A stretch of 58,734 bases of DNA from assembly GCA_937995745.1 (NCBI GenBank), contig CALKIU010000080.1, forward strand, positions 1-58,734, given 5' to 3'. Below the pieces are notes generated by a model that was not told the DNA's origin, did not search any database, and saw nothing but the letters and a program-made list of their open reading frames with translations. The DNA is from an uncultured Bacillaceae bacterium. Lineage in GTDB: Bacteria > Bacillota > Bacilli > Bacillales > Cytobacillaceae. The position numbers and the translations under genes were made by a program. Shown here piece after piece: positions 6,737 through 15,771 of this stretch. Position 1 is the stretch's first letter. The number at the start of each line of letters is the position of its first letter.

Positions 6737-9199
6737 ATGGCAGAAAAGGAAAAAGGAATTTTAAACCTTAAAATGTCACGGCGTTCATTTGTGAAAGCAT
6801 CTGCGGCAACGGCAATAGGTGCCGGTGTTGTCGCATCAAATCCGATGGAATCGGCAATGAAATTGCTGGCCGTGGAGGATGAAACATCAAAAAAAACTGA
6901 ATCCGTAAAATTGGTGCCCAGTGTTTGCCGTTCCAATTGTTTCCAATCATGCCGTTTGTATGCCCATGTTCGTGACGGGAAGGTAGTTAAAACCAGTCCC
7001 GCCCCTTATCTTGATGACATTTATACGGGAAGTTGTCTCAAAGGTTTATCTTTGGTCCAGAGAACTTACAGTCCAACGCGTATTAAATATCCAATGAGAC
7101 GGAAAGGAAAACGGGGCGAGGATAAATGGGAACGTATTTCATGGGATGAAGCCATCAGTGAAATTGCTGAAAAATTTAAGGAAATTCAAGAGAAGTATGG
7201 ACCGAGGGCAATAGCTCTTGATACGGCTTCCGGAAACTATGGTTTAGTCCATGGAATACAGGGGGTTATTAACCGGTTTGCCAATTCAATCGGCTGTACA
7301 AAAATTAATGTTTGTTATGACCAAGCCGTGGGATATGGGTCCAACCGGGTCATCGGCGGCGGGGTGTGGTTGTGGGGAAATGAGCCCAGAACGATGCTTG
7401 ACGCAAAGAACATTTTTGTATGGGGTTCCAATCCCGTGCAGTCGCAGCCCCAAAACTGGCGCATACTGATGGAAGCAAAAAACTCCGGTGCAAAAGTCAT
7501 TACGATTGACCCGATTTTTTCCACAACAGCCAACAAATCCGATGAATATATTCCCATTGTCCCCGGTACAGACTTAATGCTTGTGTTGGCAATGATTAAA
7601 TACATTATTGACAACAACATGATTGACGCAGAGTTCATGAAAACCAGAACGACAGCGCCATTCCTTGTCCGCAAAGATAATGGCATGATGTTGCGAAGAA
7701 GTGATTTTCAACCGGAAATTAATGAAGAAGATGACGATTATTATGTTTGGGATAACGTAAACAACAGGCCTGCTCTGTTAAGTGAAGCTCCTGCCGACGT
7801 TGCCATTGAGGGAAGCTTTACAGTAAACGGGGTAGAGGTGGACACGGTATTCACGCTACTGAAAGAACGTGTTCAAGAGTATACGCTTGAGAAAGCAAGT
7901 GAAATGACAAAAATTCCGGTTGAGAAAATCGAGTATTTGACAAAAGTCTATTGCGACGGTCCCACGACGATCTATACAAATTATGGAATCGACCATTATC
8001 AAAACGGACATTTATGGTCATTTGCCGCGTTTATCATGGCATCGATAACAGGGAACATTGCCAGACCCGGTGCGGGTTTTACCGGACTTTACGTAATGGC
8101 TATTCCTATTAACTATACCAATATGTATGTTACGAACGGCAATTTTGCGGACAACAGGATTCCGCAACATATTTTCCATAAAGTGGTTAAGGAGCAAAAG
8201 CTATTTGATGAAGATTATCCCATTAAAGCGATACTGACACATTGCTCGAATCCCATCAGCAATTTTACAGAGCAGAACGTCTGGTTTAACGATATTTACC
8301 CAAATATAGATTTTCATGTAGTAATTGATACGGAATTCACAGATACAGCCAGATATGCGGATATCGTGTTGCCGGCGGCATTTTGGTTTGAAGTGAATGA
8401 TCTCCGTGTTTGTTACAACAATCCTTATATACTCATGCAGGAAAAAGCTATTGAACCGCTGTATGAAAGTAAGTCTGACTTAGAAATTGTTACCCTTATT
8501 GCCAGAAAAATGGGCTTGGAAGAGTTTTTCCCTGAAGACTGTGATGACATCTTTTGGATTAAGCAATTATTAGATTCCGACGTATTGCGGCAAATGAATA
8601 TCACATATGAACGATTGCAAAAAGAAAAAGTGATTCGCGGTGAAGGCAGTGCGGAAAAACCTTTTATCCGCGGGGAAAATGGATTCTTTACACCAACAGG
8701 AAGGGCACAATTGTATTGTGAGAATCCGGAACCGAGAGTTGATTACGGGCAAGAAATTAGCGAGGATATTTTGAAAAAAGAAAGACTGCCCTATTTTAAA
8801 CCACCGGGTGAAGCCTGGCGTGAAAATCCGTTATATAAAAAGTACCCGCTTGTCTTTATTCAAGAACATTCCAGATTCCGCACCCACACGCAGTGGTTTA
8901 ACGTTCCGATGCTGCGGGAGATTGATCCGGAACCGTTGGCAAAAATCAGCCGCGAGGATGCAGAAGAAAGAGGCATAAAGACAGGGGATATTGTTGAAGT
9001 ATTTAATGATCGCGGAAAGGCCGTGTTAAAAGCGGAAGTGAATGATGGGATCATGCCCGGCGTCATTTTGATTCCAAAAGGATGGCAAAGAGAACAATTT
9101 ATTGAAGGGTGCTTCCAGGAGCTGACTTCCAGCGAATCCGATCCGATGGCCGTGAATTTTGCATTCTTTGATTGTCTCGTGGACGTCAGAAAGAAGTAG
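6737..9199 (+). CDS. Tat-exported DMSO-reductase-family molybdopterin oxidoreductase, catalytic subunit
   Basis: The product has 820 residues from ATG 6737, behind a strong AGAGGAGG; TTG 6701 is a weaker longer start. SRRSFVK at residues 14-20 plus a small hydrophobic stretch is a twin-arginine signal. C64, C68, C72 and C100 give the C-x3-C-x3-C-x27-C cluster of DmsA-type enzymes, and RIKYPMRRKGKRGE with WERISWDEA follows as in DmsA. Serine 202 in GYGSN is the likely molybdenum ligand. The protein should work outside the membrane, reducing a terminal acceptor with electrons from the next two subunits. DMSO, another S- or N-oxide, or an oxyanion are all possible; the sequence does not settle the substrate. 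It is transcribed from the promoter carrying the Crp/Fnr palindrome. Confidence 0.88.
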   Translation: MAEKEKGILNLKMSRRSFVKASAATAIGAGVVASNPMESAMKLLAVEDETSKKTESVKLVPSVCRSNCFQSCRLYAHVRDGKVVKTSPAPYLDDIYTGSCLKGLSLVQRTYSPTRIKYPMRRKGKRGEDKWERISWDEAISEIAEKFKEIQEKYGPRAIALDTASGNYGLVHGIQGVINRFANSIGCTKINVCYDQAVGYGSNRVIGGGVWLWGNEPRTMLDAKNIFVWGSNPVQSQPQNWRILMEAKNSGAKVITIDPIFSTTANKSDEYIPIVPGTDLMLVLAMIKYIIDNNMIDAEFMKTRTTAPFLVRKDNGMMLRRSDFQPEINEEDDDYYVWDNVNNRPALLSEAPADVAIEGSFTVNGVEVDTVFTLLKERVQEYTLEKASEMTKIPVEKIEYLTKVYCDGPTTIYTNYGIDHYQNGHLWSFAAFIMASITGNIARPGAGFTGLYVMAIPINYTNMYVTNGNFADNRIPQHIFHKVVKEQKLFDEDYPIKAILTHCSNPISNFTEQNVWFNDIYPNIDFHVVIDTEFTDTARYADIVLPAAFWFEVNDLRVCYNNPYILMQEKAIEPLYESKSDLEIVTLIARKMGLEEFFPEDCDDIFWIKQLLDSDVLRQMNITYERLQKEKVIRGEGSAEKPFIRGENGFFTPTGRAQLYCENPEPRVDYGQEISEDILKKERLPYFKPPGEAWRENPLYKKYPLVFIQEHSRFRTHTQWFNVPMLREIDPEPLAKISREDAEERGIKTGDIVEVFNDRGKAVLKAEVNDGIMPGVILIPKGWQREQFIEGCFQELTSSESDPMAVNFAFFDCLVDVRKK

Positions 9200-9215
9200 A
9201 TAGGAGGGCGATGAT

Positions 9216-9836
9216 ATGCGTTATGCAATGGCAATAGATATAAAAAAGTGTACGGGATGCCACTCTTGTTCTGTGGCATGTAAAGTGGAAAACAATCTGC
9301 CTGATGATATTTGGTGGAATCGGGTGCTGACGGTCGGAGGAGAAAATATGGATACTCCGATGGGAAAATTCCCGAATGTGAAAATGGAATATCTCCCGAT
9401 CAATTGCCAACACTGCGAAAATCCTGCCTGCGTCAAAGCTTGTCCGGTCGGCGCCACCTATAAAAGAAAAGAGGACGGGATTGTCGTACAAGATTACGAT
9501 AAATGCATCGGTTGCCGTTATTGCATGGTGGCTTGTCCTTACAGCGGAGTCCGTCAATTCAATTGGAAAAAACCTGAATACGCCATAGACATAGCCATGG
9601 GAGATAAAGATGTGACTAAGCATCAGTATAACACGGTGGAAAAATGCACATTTTGCGTACATCGTTTAGCAAGGGGAGAAAAACCTGCCTGCATCGAAAC
9701 GTGTCCAAACCGGGCAAGGCATTTTGGTGATATAGATGACCCGGAAAGCGAAGTTTCAAAAGCTATTCAGGGCCGCACCTACTTTAAATTGCTCGAAGAA
9801 AAGGGCACAAAACCTTCAATCTATTATTTAACTTGA
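9216..9836 (+). CDS. 4Fe-4S electron-transfer subunit (DmsB/NrfC-like)
   Basis: The product has 206 residues, starting 16 bases after the catalytic subunit with SD AGGAGGG. Four ferredoxin-type cysteine groups are visible: CTGCHSCSVAC (from residue 12), CQHCENPACVKACP, CIGCRYCMVACP and CTFCVHRLARGEKPACIETCP. This is the usual four-cluster beta subunit of complex iron-sulfur molybdoenzymes, passing electrons between the membrane subunit and the molybdenum subunit. It has no signal peptide and is presumably carried through the Tat system bound to its partner. Confidence 0.9.
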   Translation: MRYAMAIDIKKCTGCHSCSVACKVENNLPDDIWWNRVLTVGGENMDTPMGKFPNVKMEYLPINCQHCENPACVKACPVGATYKRKEDGIVVQDYDKCIGCRYCMVACPYSGVRQFNWKKPEYAIDIAMGDKDVTKHQYNTVEKCTFCVHRLARGEKPACIETCPNRARHFGDIDDPESEVSKAIQGRTYFKLLEEKGTKPSIYYLT

Positions 9837-9849
9837 GGAGGGATGAACG

Positions 9850-10986
9850 ATGTCAGCTCAAACACGCAAGTCTATTAATATATCATTGGCTGTCTTTTCC
9901 GTCCTTGCCGTCATTGGTGTTGTGTGCTGGATTTTGCAGTTGACGAAGGGACTGCAAATGACGAACTTGGGCACCACCAATATGTGGGGGCTTTATATAA
10001 CCGGATTTATGATTTTTACGGGGGTTGCTGCCGGAAGCTTGTTTTTTGCTTCCGTTCCATATTTGTTCCGTTTGGACGAATTCAAGCCATACTGCAGAAT
10101 TTCCGCTTATGTGGGGGCTGTTTCCAGCATTGTGGCCGCTTCTTTGTTCATCATTGTTGATATCGGCAATCCGGAGCGCGTCTGGCTTTTTATCACAAGC
10201 GGGAACTTTACATCTCCCATGTTTTGGGATTTTATCATCCTGCTTTCTTACATGGTGATTTCTGTTATCTTTACCCGCCAATTAATCTTGGTACATGAAG
10301 GGAAAAAGGATGAAAAATCGGTTAAACCGATTGCCGTATTGGCTTTTGCAGCCGGTATTCTCGTTTTTGTCACCTCGTTTGTATTCAGTTTCCAAACGGC
10401 AAGACCGATGTGGAATACGCCGGCACAGCCCCTTTCTTTCTTGCTGGCTGCCTTTGCCGTTGCCTTGGCTGTGCTGATTATCTTGGCGTTTATTTTAAAT
10501 AAAATTGGGTATATCCATATGCCTGTCCCCCTCATTTCGAAAATGGCCAAACTCTGTGCGTTGCTGCTTGCCGCTGAACTTCTTATCATCATCGGGGAAG
10601 TATTGGTGGGATTGTACCCCGGCGCCGGAGGAGAATATGAGGCTGTTTCGTGGCTCGTAGCCGGCGGCGGAGCGATTAGATTTTGGCTTGAAATGGCAGC
10701 CGTCGTTGGAGCTCTTATTCTTTTAACCCGTCAAGCAAGCGAAAAAGGCGGCACAATCCTATTTGGCGCCATATTCGCTTTTGCAGCGGTTTATCTCATA
10801 AAATCCAACTTTCTCCAGGCGGAATTATTCCACCCGCTTCTAAACTATGCGGGGCCGGTTATGTATGGAGACGGTGCATTTTATTATATTCCGTCACTCA
10901 TTGAAATCGGAGTTTCCGTTGGCATTGTTTCGTTGGGAGCCTTTTTGCTGGTGATCGGGTTGCGTGCATTGAAACTCGGTGAATAG
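9850..10986 (+). CDS. NrfD/PsrC-type membrane subunit of the reductase
   Basis: The product has 378 residues with about nine or ten hydrophobic segments. It follows the Fe-S subunit after 13 bases with SD GAGGAGGG. Residues TNMWGLYITGFMIFTGVAAG and the later RFWLEM segment are typical of the NrfD family, which oxidises menaquinol and passes electrons to a DmsB-like partner without haem. With the two preceding genes it completes a three-subunit A-B-C enzyme. A strong hairpin follows, so these three genes may be made in excess over the accessory genes. Confidence 0.88.
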   Translation: MSAQTRKSINISLAVFSVLAVIGVVCWILQLTKGLQMTNLGTTNMWGLYITGFMIFTGVAAGSLFFASVPYLFRLDEFKPYCRISAYVGAVSSIVAASLFIIVDIGNPERVWLFITSGNFTSPMFWDFIILLSYMVISVIFTRQLILVHEGKKDEKSVKPIAVLAFAAGILVFVTSFVFSFQTARPMWNTPAQPLSFLLAAFAVALAVLIILAFILNKIGYIHMPVPLISKMAKLCALLLAAELLIIIGEVLVGLYPGAGGEYEAVSWLVAGGGAIRFWLEMAAVVGALILLTRQASEKGGTILFGAIFAFAAVYLIKSNFLQAELFHPLLNYAGPVMYGDGAFYYIPSLIEIGVSVGIVSLGAFLLVIGLRALKLGE

Positions 10987-11022
10987 CTCGTTAATCCAAA
11001 CGTTAAACCGGCAATCAAGCGG

Positions 11023-11068
11023 GATTTACAACAGATGGGGCTTCTCCATCTGTTGTAAATCTGTTTTT
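11023..11068 (+). terminator. Strong hairpin inside the reductase cluster
   Basis: GATTTACAACAGATGG pairs perfectly over 16 bases with its inverse at 11046-11061, with a seven-base loop and then TGTTTTT. It separates the enzyme genes from the accessory genes. I see no clear new promoter in 11069-11137, so partial read-through is likely. Confidence 0.8.
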
Positions 11069-11137
11069 CAGCCCGTAGAAGAATCGATTTTAATAAAAGC
11101 GGCAATTTCTCAGATTAGCTGCACGGAGGGAAACAGC

Positions 11138-11836
11138 ATGGAAAAAATACATGAACGGATCGGCGAACAACAAGCCAACCAGGCGTTTGCAACATCGGAT
11201 TTCTACCAGCTGCTGTCATTATCGGTTCAATGGCCCGGCCGGGAATTTGGGGAAGCTCTTCTTGATGGAAGTTATCAGAATGATGCCACTGATATTTTGA
11301 AAGAACTGGGATGTGAACAGAGTGAAATTCTAGAAATAGAGGATATGTTGAAAGCGTTAAAAAACTCGGTTGCGGACAAAAAGAAGTTTTTAATAGAGCT
11401 GGCCAGAGAATATACGAGACTGTTCAATCATCCGGAAAAACCCGTTATCAATATATACGAATCTATGTTTTTTCATGAATCCGACAAGAATGTTGCTATG
11501 TTTATTAATCCGGTTGCCCTCGACGTCGAGCGGTGTTATAAAGAGGCCGGCGTTTATTTGCAAAACGCTTCCAAAGAACCGGCAGACCATATGGCGGCAG
11601 AACTGGAATTTATGATGTATTTATATGCGAATAAAGGCCTTGCTTTAAAAGAACAAAACAGGGAAAAGTTGAGCCAGATTGAGGAAAATATTGACGAGTT
11701 TGAGAAGCTTCATTTTTCAAAATGGGCCGTGCCGTTCTTTTCCCTGTTGGGCGAAGAATCTGAAATATTGGCTTACAAGGTGGTTGCCAAAGTCGCGAAA
11801 ACCGGTTTGAGGGAAGTGTTGGCCCCTGATTGTTAA
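11138..11836 (+). CDS. TorD/DmsD-family redox enzyme maturation chaperone (first copy)
   Basis: The product has 232 residues from ATG 11138 after GGAGGGAAA. A longer frame from 10979 would run through the terminator and is rejected. The protein is all-helical, with the family pattern EYTRLFNHP in the middle and EPADHMAAELEFMMYLY later (the E-P-x-D-H motif of TorD proteins). Such chaperones bind Tat signals and assist molybdenum cofactor insertion before export. The natural client is the catalytic subunit encoded at 6737-9199. Confidence 0.85.
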   Translation: MEKIHERIGEQQANQAFATSDFYQLLSLSVQWPGREFGEALLDGSYQNDATDILKELGCEQSEILEIEDMLKALKNSVADKKKFLIELAREYTRLFNHPEKPVINIYESMFFHESDKNVAMFINPVALDVERCYKEAGVYLQNASKEPADHMAAELEFMMYLYANKGLALKEQNREKLSQIEENIDEFEKLHFSKWAVPFFSLLGEESEILAYKVVAKVAKTGLREVLAPDC

Positions 11837-11870
11837 AGAAGCTTTCATTTAAAAGCTGAGAGGTGACAGT

Positions 11871-13016
11871 ATGCTGTTTAGCGGGGGAGCGTTTATAAAG
11901 GTTGATGAGGCGAGATGTTTAAATTACTTGCACAACGGAGTCGGTTGCCTGCATTGCACGTCTCTTTGCCCGGGCGGGGCGCTGACTGTCATTGAGGATA
12001 AAATCTTTTTGGAACGCGAGCAATGCTTGGGCTGCGGAGTTTGTTTTTCCAATTGTCCCACTGAAGTGTTTGCGTCTGCGCAATGGGAGGAAACGGCCAT
12101 CATTTCTGAAGTCAAACAACAATCGGCAAAGACAACGCAATTTTTCTGCGCCTATCATGATGAGCCTTATCTTTCCAAAAACGACAAAGACAAAGGAGCC
12201 ATTCAGATCACCGCGTGCCTTGCCGCCGTTTCCAAAGGGGCTTGGTATGAAATCGGTTTGTTGACTGAAGTGGAGCTTCGTCTGGAAAAATGTAATGAAT
12301 GTCCGATGCAAAAGTGTACAGAAAGGTTGAAATATAGTTTGGACACGGCTTCGGAGTGGCTGATGGCAACGGGTCATACCCCGAAGTTTTCTTTGATACA
12401 TGTGCCGGAAGAAATCCAAAGGAGAAAAAAATTAAAAGCCGTTTCATCAGGAATGAAAGTTACCTCCCGCCGGGATTTGTTTTTATCTTTGTTTAATCAA
12501 GGGAAAGAAATGATCAGAAAGGTTCGGGAAACAGGCAGCGCGGGTCATCGCAACGGGAAAGATACTGAAAAACCGCTCCTTCCCGGATGGCAGCTGCGTT
12601 TAGAAAAAGTTTACACCGACAATGACCGTGGAGGGGAAAACCCCGCCTGGTGGCCTTCCATTCTAAAAAAACTTACTTGCGTCAATTGCGGGTTATGTAC
12701 GAAAAATTGTCCAAGCGGGGCCTTGGGGTATCAAGAGAGAGAAGGAACCGTGTATCACACGTTTAACAGCGGGCGCTGCCTAGACTGCAGGATTTGCGAA
12801 CTTTTTTGCCCGGCGAACAGCATTGTCCGCGGCCGGGGACCAAATCCCCGACCTTTTCAAACAGAAATGATATATGAAACTAAAGTGAAACGTTGCCGGA
12901 AATGCGGGCATCAAACGGTCAAGAATAAGGAGCAGCTTTGCTATTGGTGCAAACATGAAGCCAAAGAAGAAGATATGATTGCCGATGTTAAAAATCAATT
13001 ATTGATGGGGTTATAA
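11871..13016 (+). CDS. Composite multi-cluster ferredoxin protein with C-terminal zinc-ribbon-like tail
   Basis: The product has 381 residues. An N-terminal two-cluster ferredoxin unit has CLHCTSLCP and CLGCGVCFSNCP. The middle carries CNECPMQKC, and a second ferredoxin unit has CVNCGLCTKNCP and CLDCRICELFCP. The end has CRKCG...CYWCKH, which looks like a zinc ribbon. SRRDLFLSLF in the middle resembles a twin-arginine motif, but it is internal and is probably a linker. No known enzyme domain is present. It lies between two TorD-like genes, so it may pass electrons or assist assembly. I do not recognise a characterised homologue with exactly this layout. Confidence 0.75.
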   Translation: MLFSGGAFIKVDEARCLNYLHNGVGCLHCTSLCPGGALTVIEDKIFLEREQCLGCGVCFSNCPTEVFASAQWEETAIISEVKQQSAKTTQFFCAYHDEPYLSKNDKDKGAIQITACLAAVSKGAWYEIGLLTEVELRLEKCNECPMQKCTERLKYSLDTASEWLMATGHTPKFSLIHVPEEIQRRKKLKAVSSGMKVTSRRDLFLSLFNQGKEMIRKVRETGSAGHRNGKDTEKPLLPGWQLRLEKVYTDNDRGGENPAWWPSILKKLTCVNCGLCTKNCPSGALGYQEREGTVYHTFNSGRCLDCRICELFCPANSIVRGRGPNPRPFQTEMIYETKVKRCRKCGHQTVKNKEQLCYWCKHEAKEEDMIADVKNQLLMGL

Positions 13017-13048
13017 AACTTCAATCAACCAGGGAAAAGGGGATCGTG

Positions 13049-13738
13049 ATGAAACAACAATCGTTGCCTGCCGAAACAGAATGGCAAATGAATTTGGGGA
13101 AGGCGGCCATTCAACGTTCTTGCATGTACGAATTGCTGGGGAAAGTTGTTTTGTTTCCTGATTTGGCGTTGGCTGAAAGTTTGTTGAACGGGAAGCTGTA
13201 TTCCCGGGCGGAAGAGTATGTTCACTGGATTAACAGCCGGAGCGGAATTTTTCATCAACCGCTGGCCTTTTTTAAGAATTTTATCGAGAAACATCATCAA
13301 ACGGACCCTGAAATTCTGCTTGCCGGCTTGCAAGAAGAATATAGGAGATTGTTTTTGGACGGGGATGGCTGCAAACTTTCTTTTTGCGAGACTGATTATA
13401 TGCAGTCGGTGACAGAAGAAGAGGTCGTTGCATCCATTGAAAAAGCATTTGTAAAAAACGAGTTTGCCTCATGGAACAAAATGTTTCCTATTGATCATAT
13501 AACCAATCAATTTGAGTTTCTTAAATATCTTTGCAGTAAAGAGAGCGAAGCTTGGCAAGAAGGGCGCATTCCGAAAGCGAAATTTTGGCGACGCGAAGAA
13601 CGGGAATTTGCCGTCCATCACTTAAAACAGTGGGGAGAACGGTTTTTTGCAAAAATGGAAGAAAAAACTGAGCATGAAGCATATCAAGCAATTGCTTCTC
13701 TGGGGAAAACTTTCATGCAATTGGAAAACGGTTATTAA
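13049..13738 (+). CDS. TorD-like chaperone (second copy)
   Basis: The product has 229 residues from ATG 13049; GTG 13046 is directly adjacent. It is helical, with LLAGLQEEYRRLFLD and HITNQFEFLKYL matching the TorD-family core less strictly than the first copy. Two such proteins in one cluster suggest different clients: one for the molybdenum subunit, the other perhaps for the Fe-S subunit or the ferredoxin. SD AAAAGGGG supports the start. Confidence 0.7.
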   Translation: MKQQSLPAETEWQMNLGKAAIQRSCMYELLGKVVLFPDLALAESLLNGKLYSRAEEYVHWINSRSGIFHQPLAFFKNFIEKHHQTDPEILLAGLQEEYRRLFLDGDGCKLSFCETDYMQSVTEEEVVASIEKAFVKNEFASWNKMFPIDHITNQFEFLKYLCSKESEAWQEGRIPKAKFWRREEREFAVHHLKQWGERFFAKMEEKTEHEAYQAIASLGKTFMQLENGY

Positions 13739-13783
13739 AACACAGGACCAATTGAAAACTTTAATTTCGACAAGGAAATGCCA

Positions 13784-15127
13784 ATGAGGAAAAAACATAT
13801 CGCAATTTTCATTGCCTGCTGCTTGTTAATCACGGTTGCTGTCTATCAGAAAATAACACACAAACAGGATGTGTTAGCCACGCTGCAGAAAGCGGAACCG
13901 GCTGCGGTTGATTTTGAAGAAATCGGCGGGACTTTTCCCGTATATCAGCTATTGGATAAAAACGGGAGACTGCTCGGTTATGCCGTTATATCCAGTGCTT
14001 CCGGATATGGCGGTCCGATTACGGTTCTCACAACCATTAATAAGAATGGAATAGTAGAGAAAGCAATGATTCTTGACCATGCGGAAACACCGGCCTATAT
14101 GGAAAGGGTTCTTGAAGCCGGCTATCCGGAAAATCTGCGCGGGATTGAAGTGACTGACTCCGCGCGGGAATATGCAAAATTGGATGCAGTCGGCGGCGCA
14201 ACCAGGACAACGGAAGGGATTTTGGCTGCGGTTGAAAAAGGAATGGCTTTTGTCGGAGAAAATCAACTCGGAGTGGATGTTCCACCTGTTGAATTCTATC
14301 AGTTTCAATGGGAAGAGGGCGCAGTCGTTCTTTTGCTGTTCATTGCCGTTTTGGCGGCAGCCTTTAAGTTTAGGAAAATTCGGCCTGTCTTGCTGGTTGC
14401 TTCAATCATTGTCATTGGATTTGCGGCAAAATTTTCGCTCACGCTGGGGCACTTTGTGAGCGTTATTTCGGACAAAATGCCTGCGTTTATTGACCGGCCG
14501 GTTTGGTATGTATTCATTTTTGGCATTTTAGTTTTTACGCTTCTTTTAGGAAAAAATTTTTATTGCGGATGGCTCTGTCCCTTTGGTGCGGCCCAAGAGG
14601 GAATTTTCAAAGCTCTCAACTTGAAAAAGGTTGGGTTGGATCGCAGATTGGAGGAATTTGCGGGCAAATCCAAATGGTTTTTCATCTGGCTGGCAGCGCT
14701 GTTCGCATTGTTTTTTAATAATCCGGGCATTGCAAGTTTCGAACCTTTTGCCGTCTTTTTCGGCGGTGAGGGTCCGGTCAGCCAGTGGCTCATCATGGGT
14801 CTGATTTTGTTTATGTCTATTTTTATTTTGCGATTTTGGTGCCGCTGCTTTTGTCCGGTTGGTGCTCTTTTGAACGTTATGTCTCACATGAAGAGGCGGT
14901 TTCATCGCTTTTTGCGCAAACACCGGATGCAGGAAACCCCGGGAGTTCAAAAAAATGTTCAGCCATGTGCAAAATCAACTTGCGGCTCTTGCCAGACAGG
15001 GCAAAGTAGGGATAAAATAAAGAGAGCCCCGTTAAGCGCTTTCAACAAAGCTGTTTTAGTCATGATTGCGGTGATAGATTTGTTGATTATTGGTGTTTTA
15101 TTGCAAAACAGCGGTATATTTTCGTGA
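13784..15127 (+). CDS. NosR/RnfG-like membrane flavoprotein with FMN-binding and 4Fe-4S domains
   Basis: The product has 447 residues from ATG 13784, preceded by AAGGA at seven bases; ATG 13778 is too close. An N-terminal anchor (about 6-22) is followed by an outer FMN-binding domain (about 55-155). Its DAVGGATRT matches the ApbE flavin-transferase motif, with T140 as the probable covalent FMN site. Several membrane helices follow, then the paired motifs CGWLCPFGA and CRCFCPVGA of NosR/NapH-type proteins, a CAKSTCGSC tail and a last helix. It probably carries electrons across the membrane to the exported reductase or keeps it active. ApbE itself is not in this window. Confidence 0.82.
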   Translation: MRKKHIAIFIACCLLITVAVYQKITHKQDVLATLQKAEPAAVDFEEIGGTFPVYQLLDKNGRLLGYAVISSASGYGGPITVLTTINKNGIVEKAMILDHAETPAYMERVLEAGYPENLRGIEVTDSAREYAKLDAVGGATRTTEGILAAVEKGMAFVGENQLGVDVPPVEFYQFQWEEGAVVLLLFIAVLAAAFKFRKIRPVLLVASIIVIGFAAKFSLTLGHFVSVISDKMPAFIDRPVWYVFIFGILVFTLLLGKNFYCGWLCPFGAAQEGIFKALNLKKVGLDRRLEEFAGKSKWFFIWLAALFALFFNNPGIASFEPFAVFFGGEGPVSQWLIMGLILFMSIFILRFWCRCFCPVGALLNVMSHMKRRFHRFLRKHRMQETPGVQKNVQPCAKSTCGSCQTGQSRDKIKRAPLSAFNKAVLVMIAVIDLLIIGVLLQNSGIFS

Positions 15128-15155
15128 ACTGACATAACAAGGGGGGAGATTTTGC

Positions 15156-15359
15156 ATGCTGTCGAATATTGGCATTCCGGGGTTGATTTTAATTTTGATC
15201 ATCGCCCTTGTCATTTTCGGTCCCAAAAAGCTTCCTGAGATCGGACGTGCTGTAGGACAAACCTTTAGAGAGTTTAAAAACAGCACAAAAGGCTTGATGG
15301 ACGATGAAAAAGAAGAGAGGAAAGCACTTGCTGACACAGCCGGCTCAGAGAAAAAATAA
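15156..15359 (+). CDS. tatA: TatA-type twin-arginine translocase subunit
   Basis: The product has 67 residues: one membrane helix (about 5-20), the FGPKKLPEIGRAVGQ hinge and amphipathic helix, then a charged tail. SD AAGGGGGGAG supports the start. TatA forms the pore for folded, cofactor-bearing proteins. The catalytic subunit at 6737 is the only clear Tat substrate nearby, so this copy probably serves it. No tatC is present in the window, so it must pair with a TatC encoded elsewhere. Confidence 0.92.
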   Translation: MLSNIGIPGLILILIIALVIFGPKKLPEIGRAVGQTFREFKNSTKGLMDDEKEERKALADTAGSEKK

Positions 15360-15374
15360 TATTCGAAAACATTG

Positions 15375-15406
15375 ACCCGTCTTTTTGGGAAGGCGGGTGA
15401 TTTTGT
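15375..15406 (+). terminator. Terminator after tatA
   Basis: ACCCGTC (15375-15381) pairs with GGCGGGT (15392-15398) with one T-G wobble, followed by ATTTTGTTTT. It closes the reductase cluster. Confidence 0.7.
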
Positions 15407-15647
15407 TTTCTCTGAAAAAGTATTGTTGAAAACTCGTTTATCCAGAGAGAGACGAATAAAGAACGGCCGGAGGAAAATGAGTTTTGAATGGATAAACGGC
15501 GGAATTTGCATGCATTTTTCTACGCGGGTGTTTATTTTGAACCAGATTATGCCGCTAATAATCATCTCACTCGCAGGAGACGGACAGCCACGAACTTTAA
15601 ATGGAAGCAACCCGTGCGAAACGGATCTATATAATATTATGGAAAAG

Positions 15648-15677
15648 AAACAAACCGCTAAATTGATTAGCGGTTTG
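15648..15677 (-). terminator. Terminator of codY-B
   Basis: CAAACCGCTAA and TTAGCGGTTTG form a perfect 11-base stem with a five-base loop, about 95 bases past the codY-B stop. On the minus strand TTTCTTTTCC follows. Confidence 0.65.
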
Positions 15678-15771
15678 CATGAAAAAGGAGAGAGAGTATG
15701 GTGTTGCTGAAAATGAAATCTATTTTATTGGTTAAGAGATTAGCAAATGAGTTTATGTTCATTTTTTTCTG

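Noticed and set aside
10979..11137. Extended N-terminus for the first TorD-like gene
   Set aside because: The extra 53 codons cross the strong hairpin at 11023-11068; ATG 11138 has a proper SD.
15372..15710. 112-codon frame between tatA and codY-B
   Set aside because: It starts within the tatA terminator and contains the codY-B terminator; no SD or known motif.
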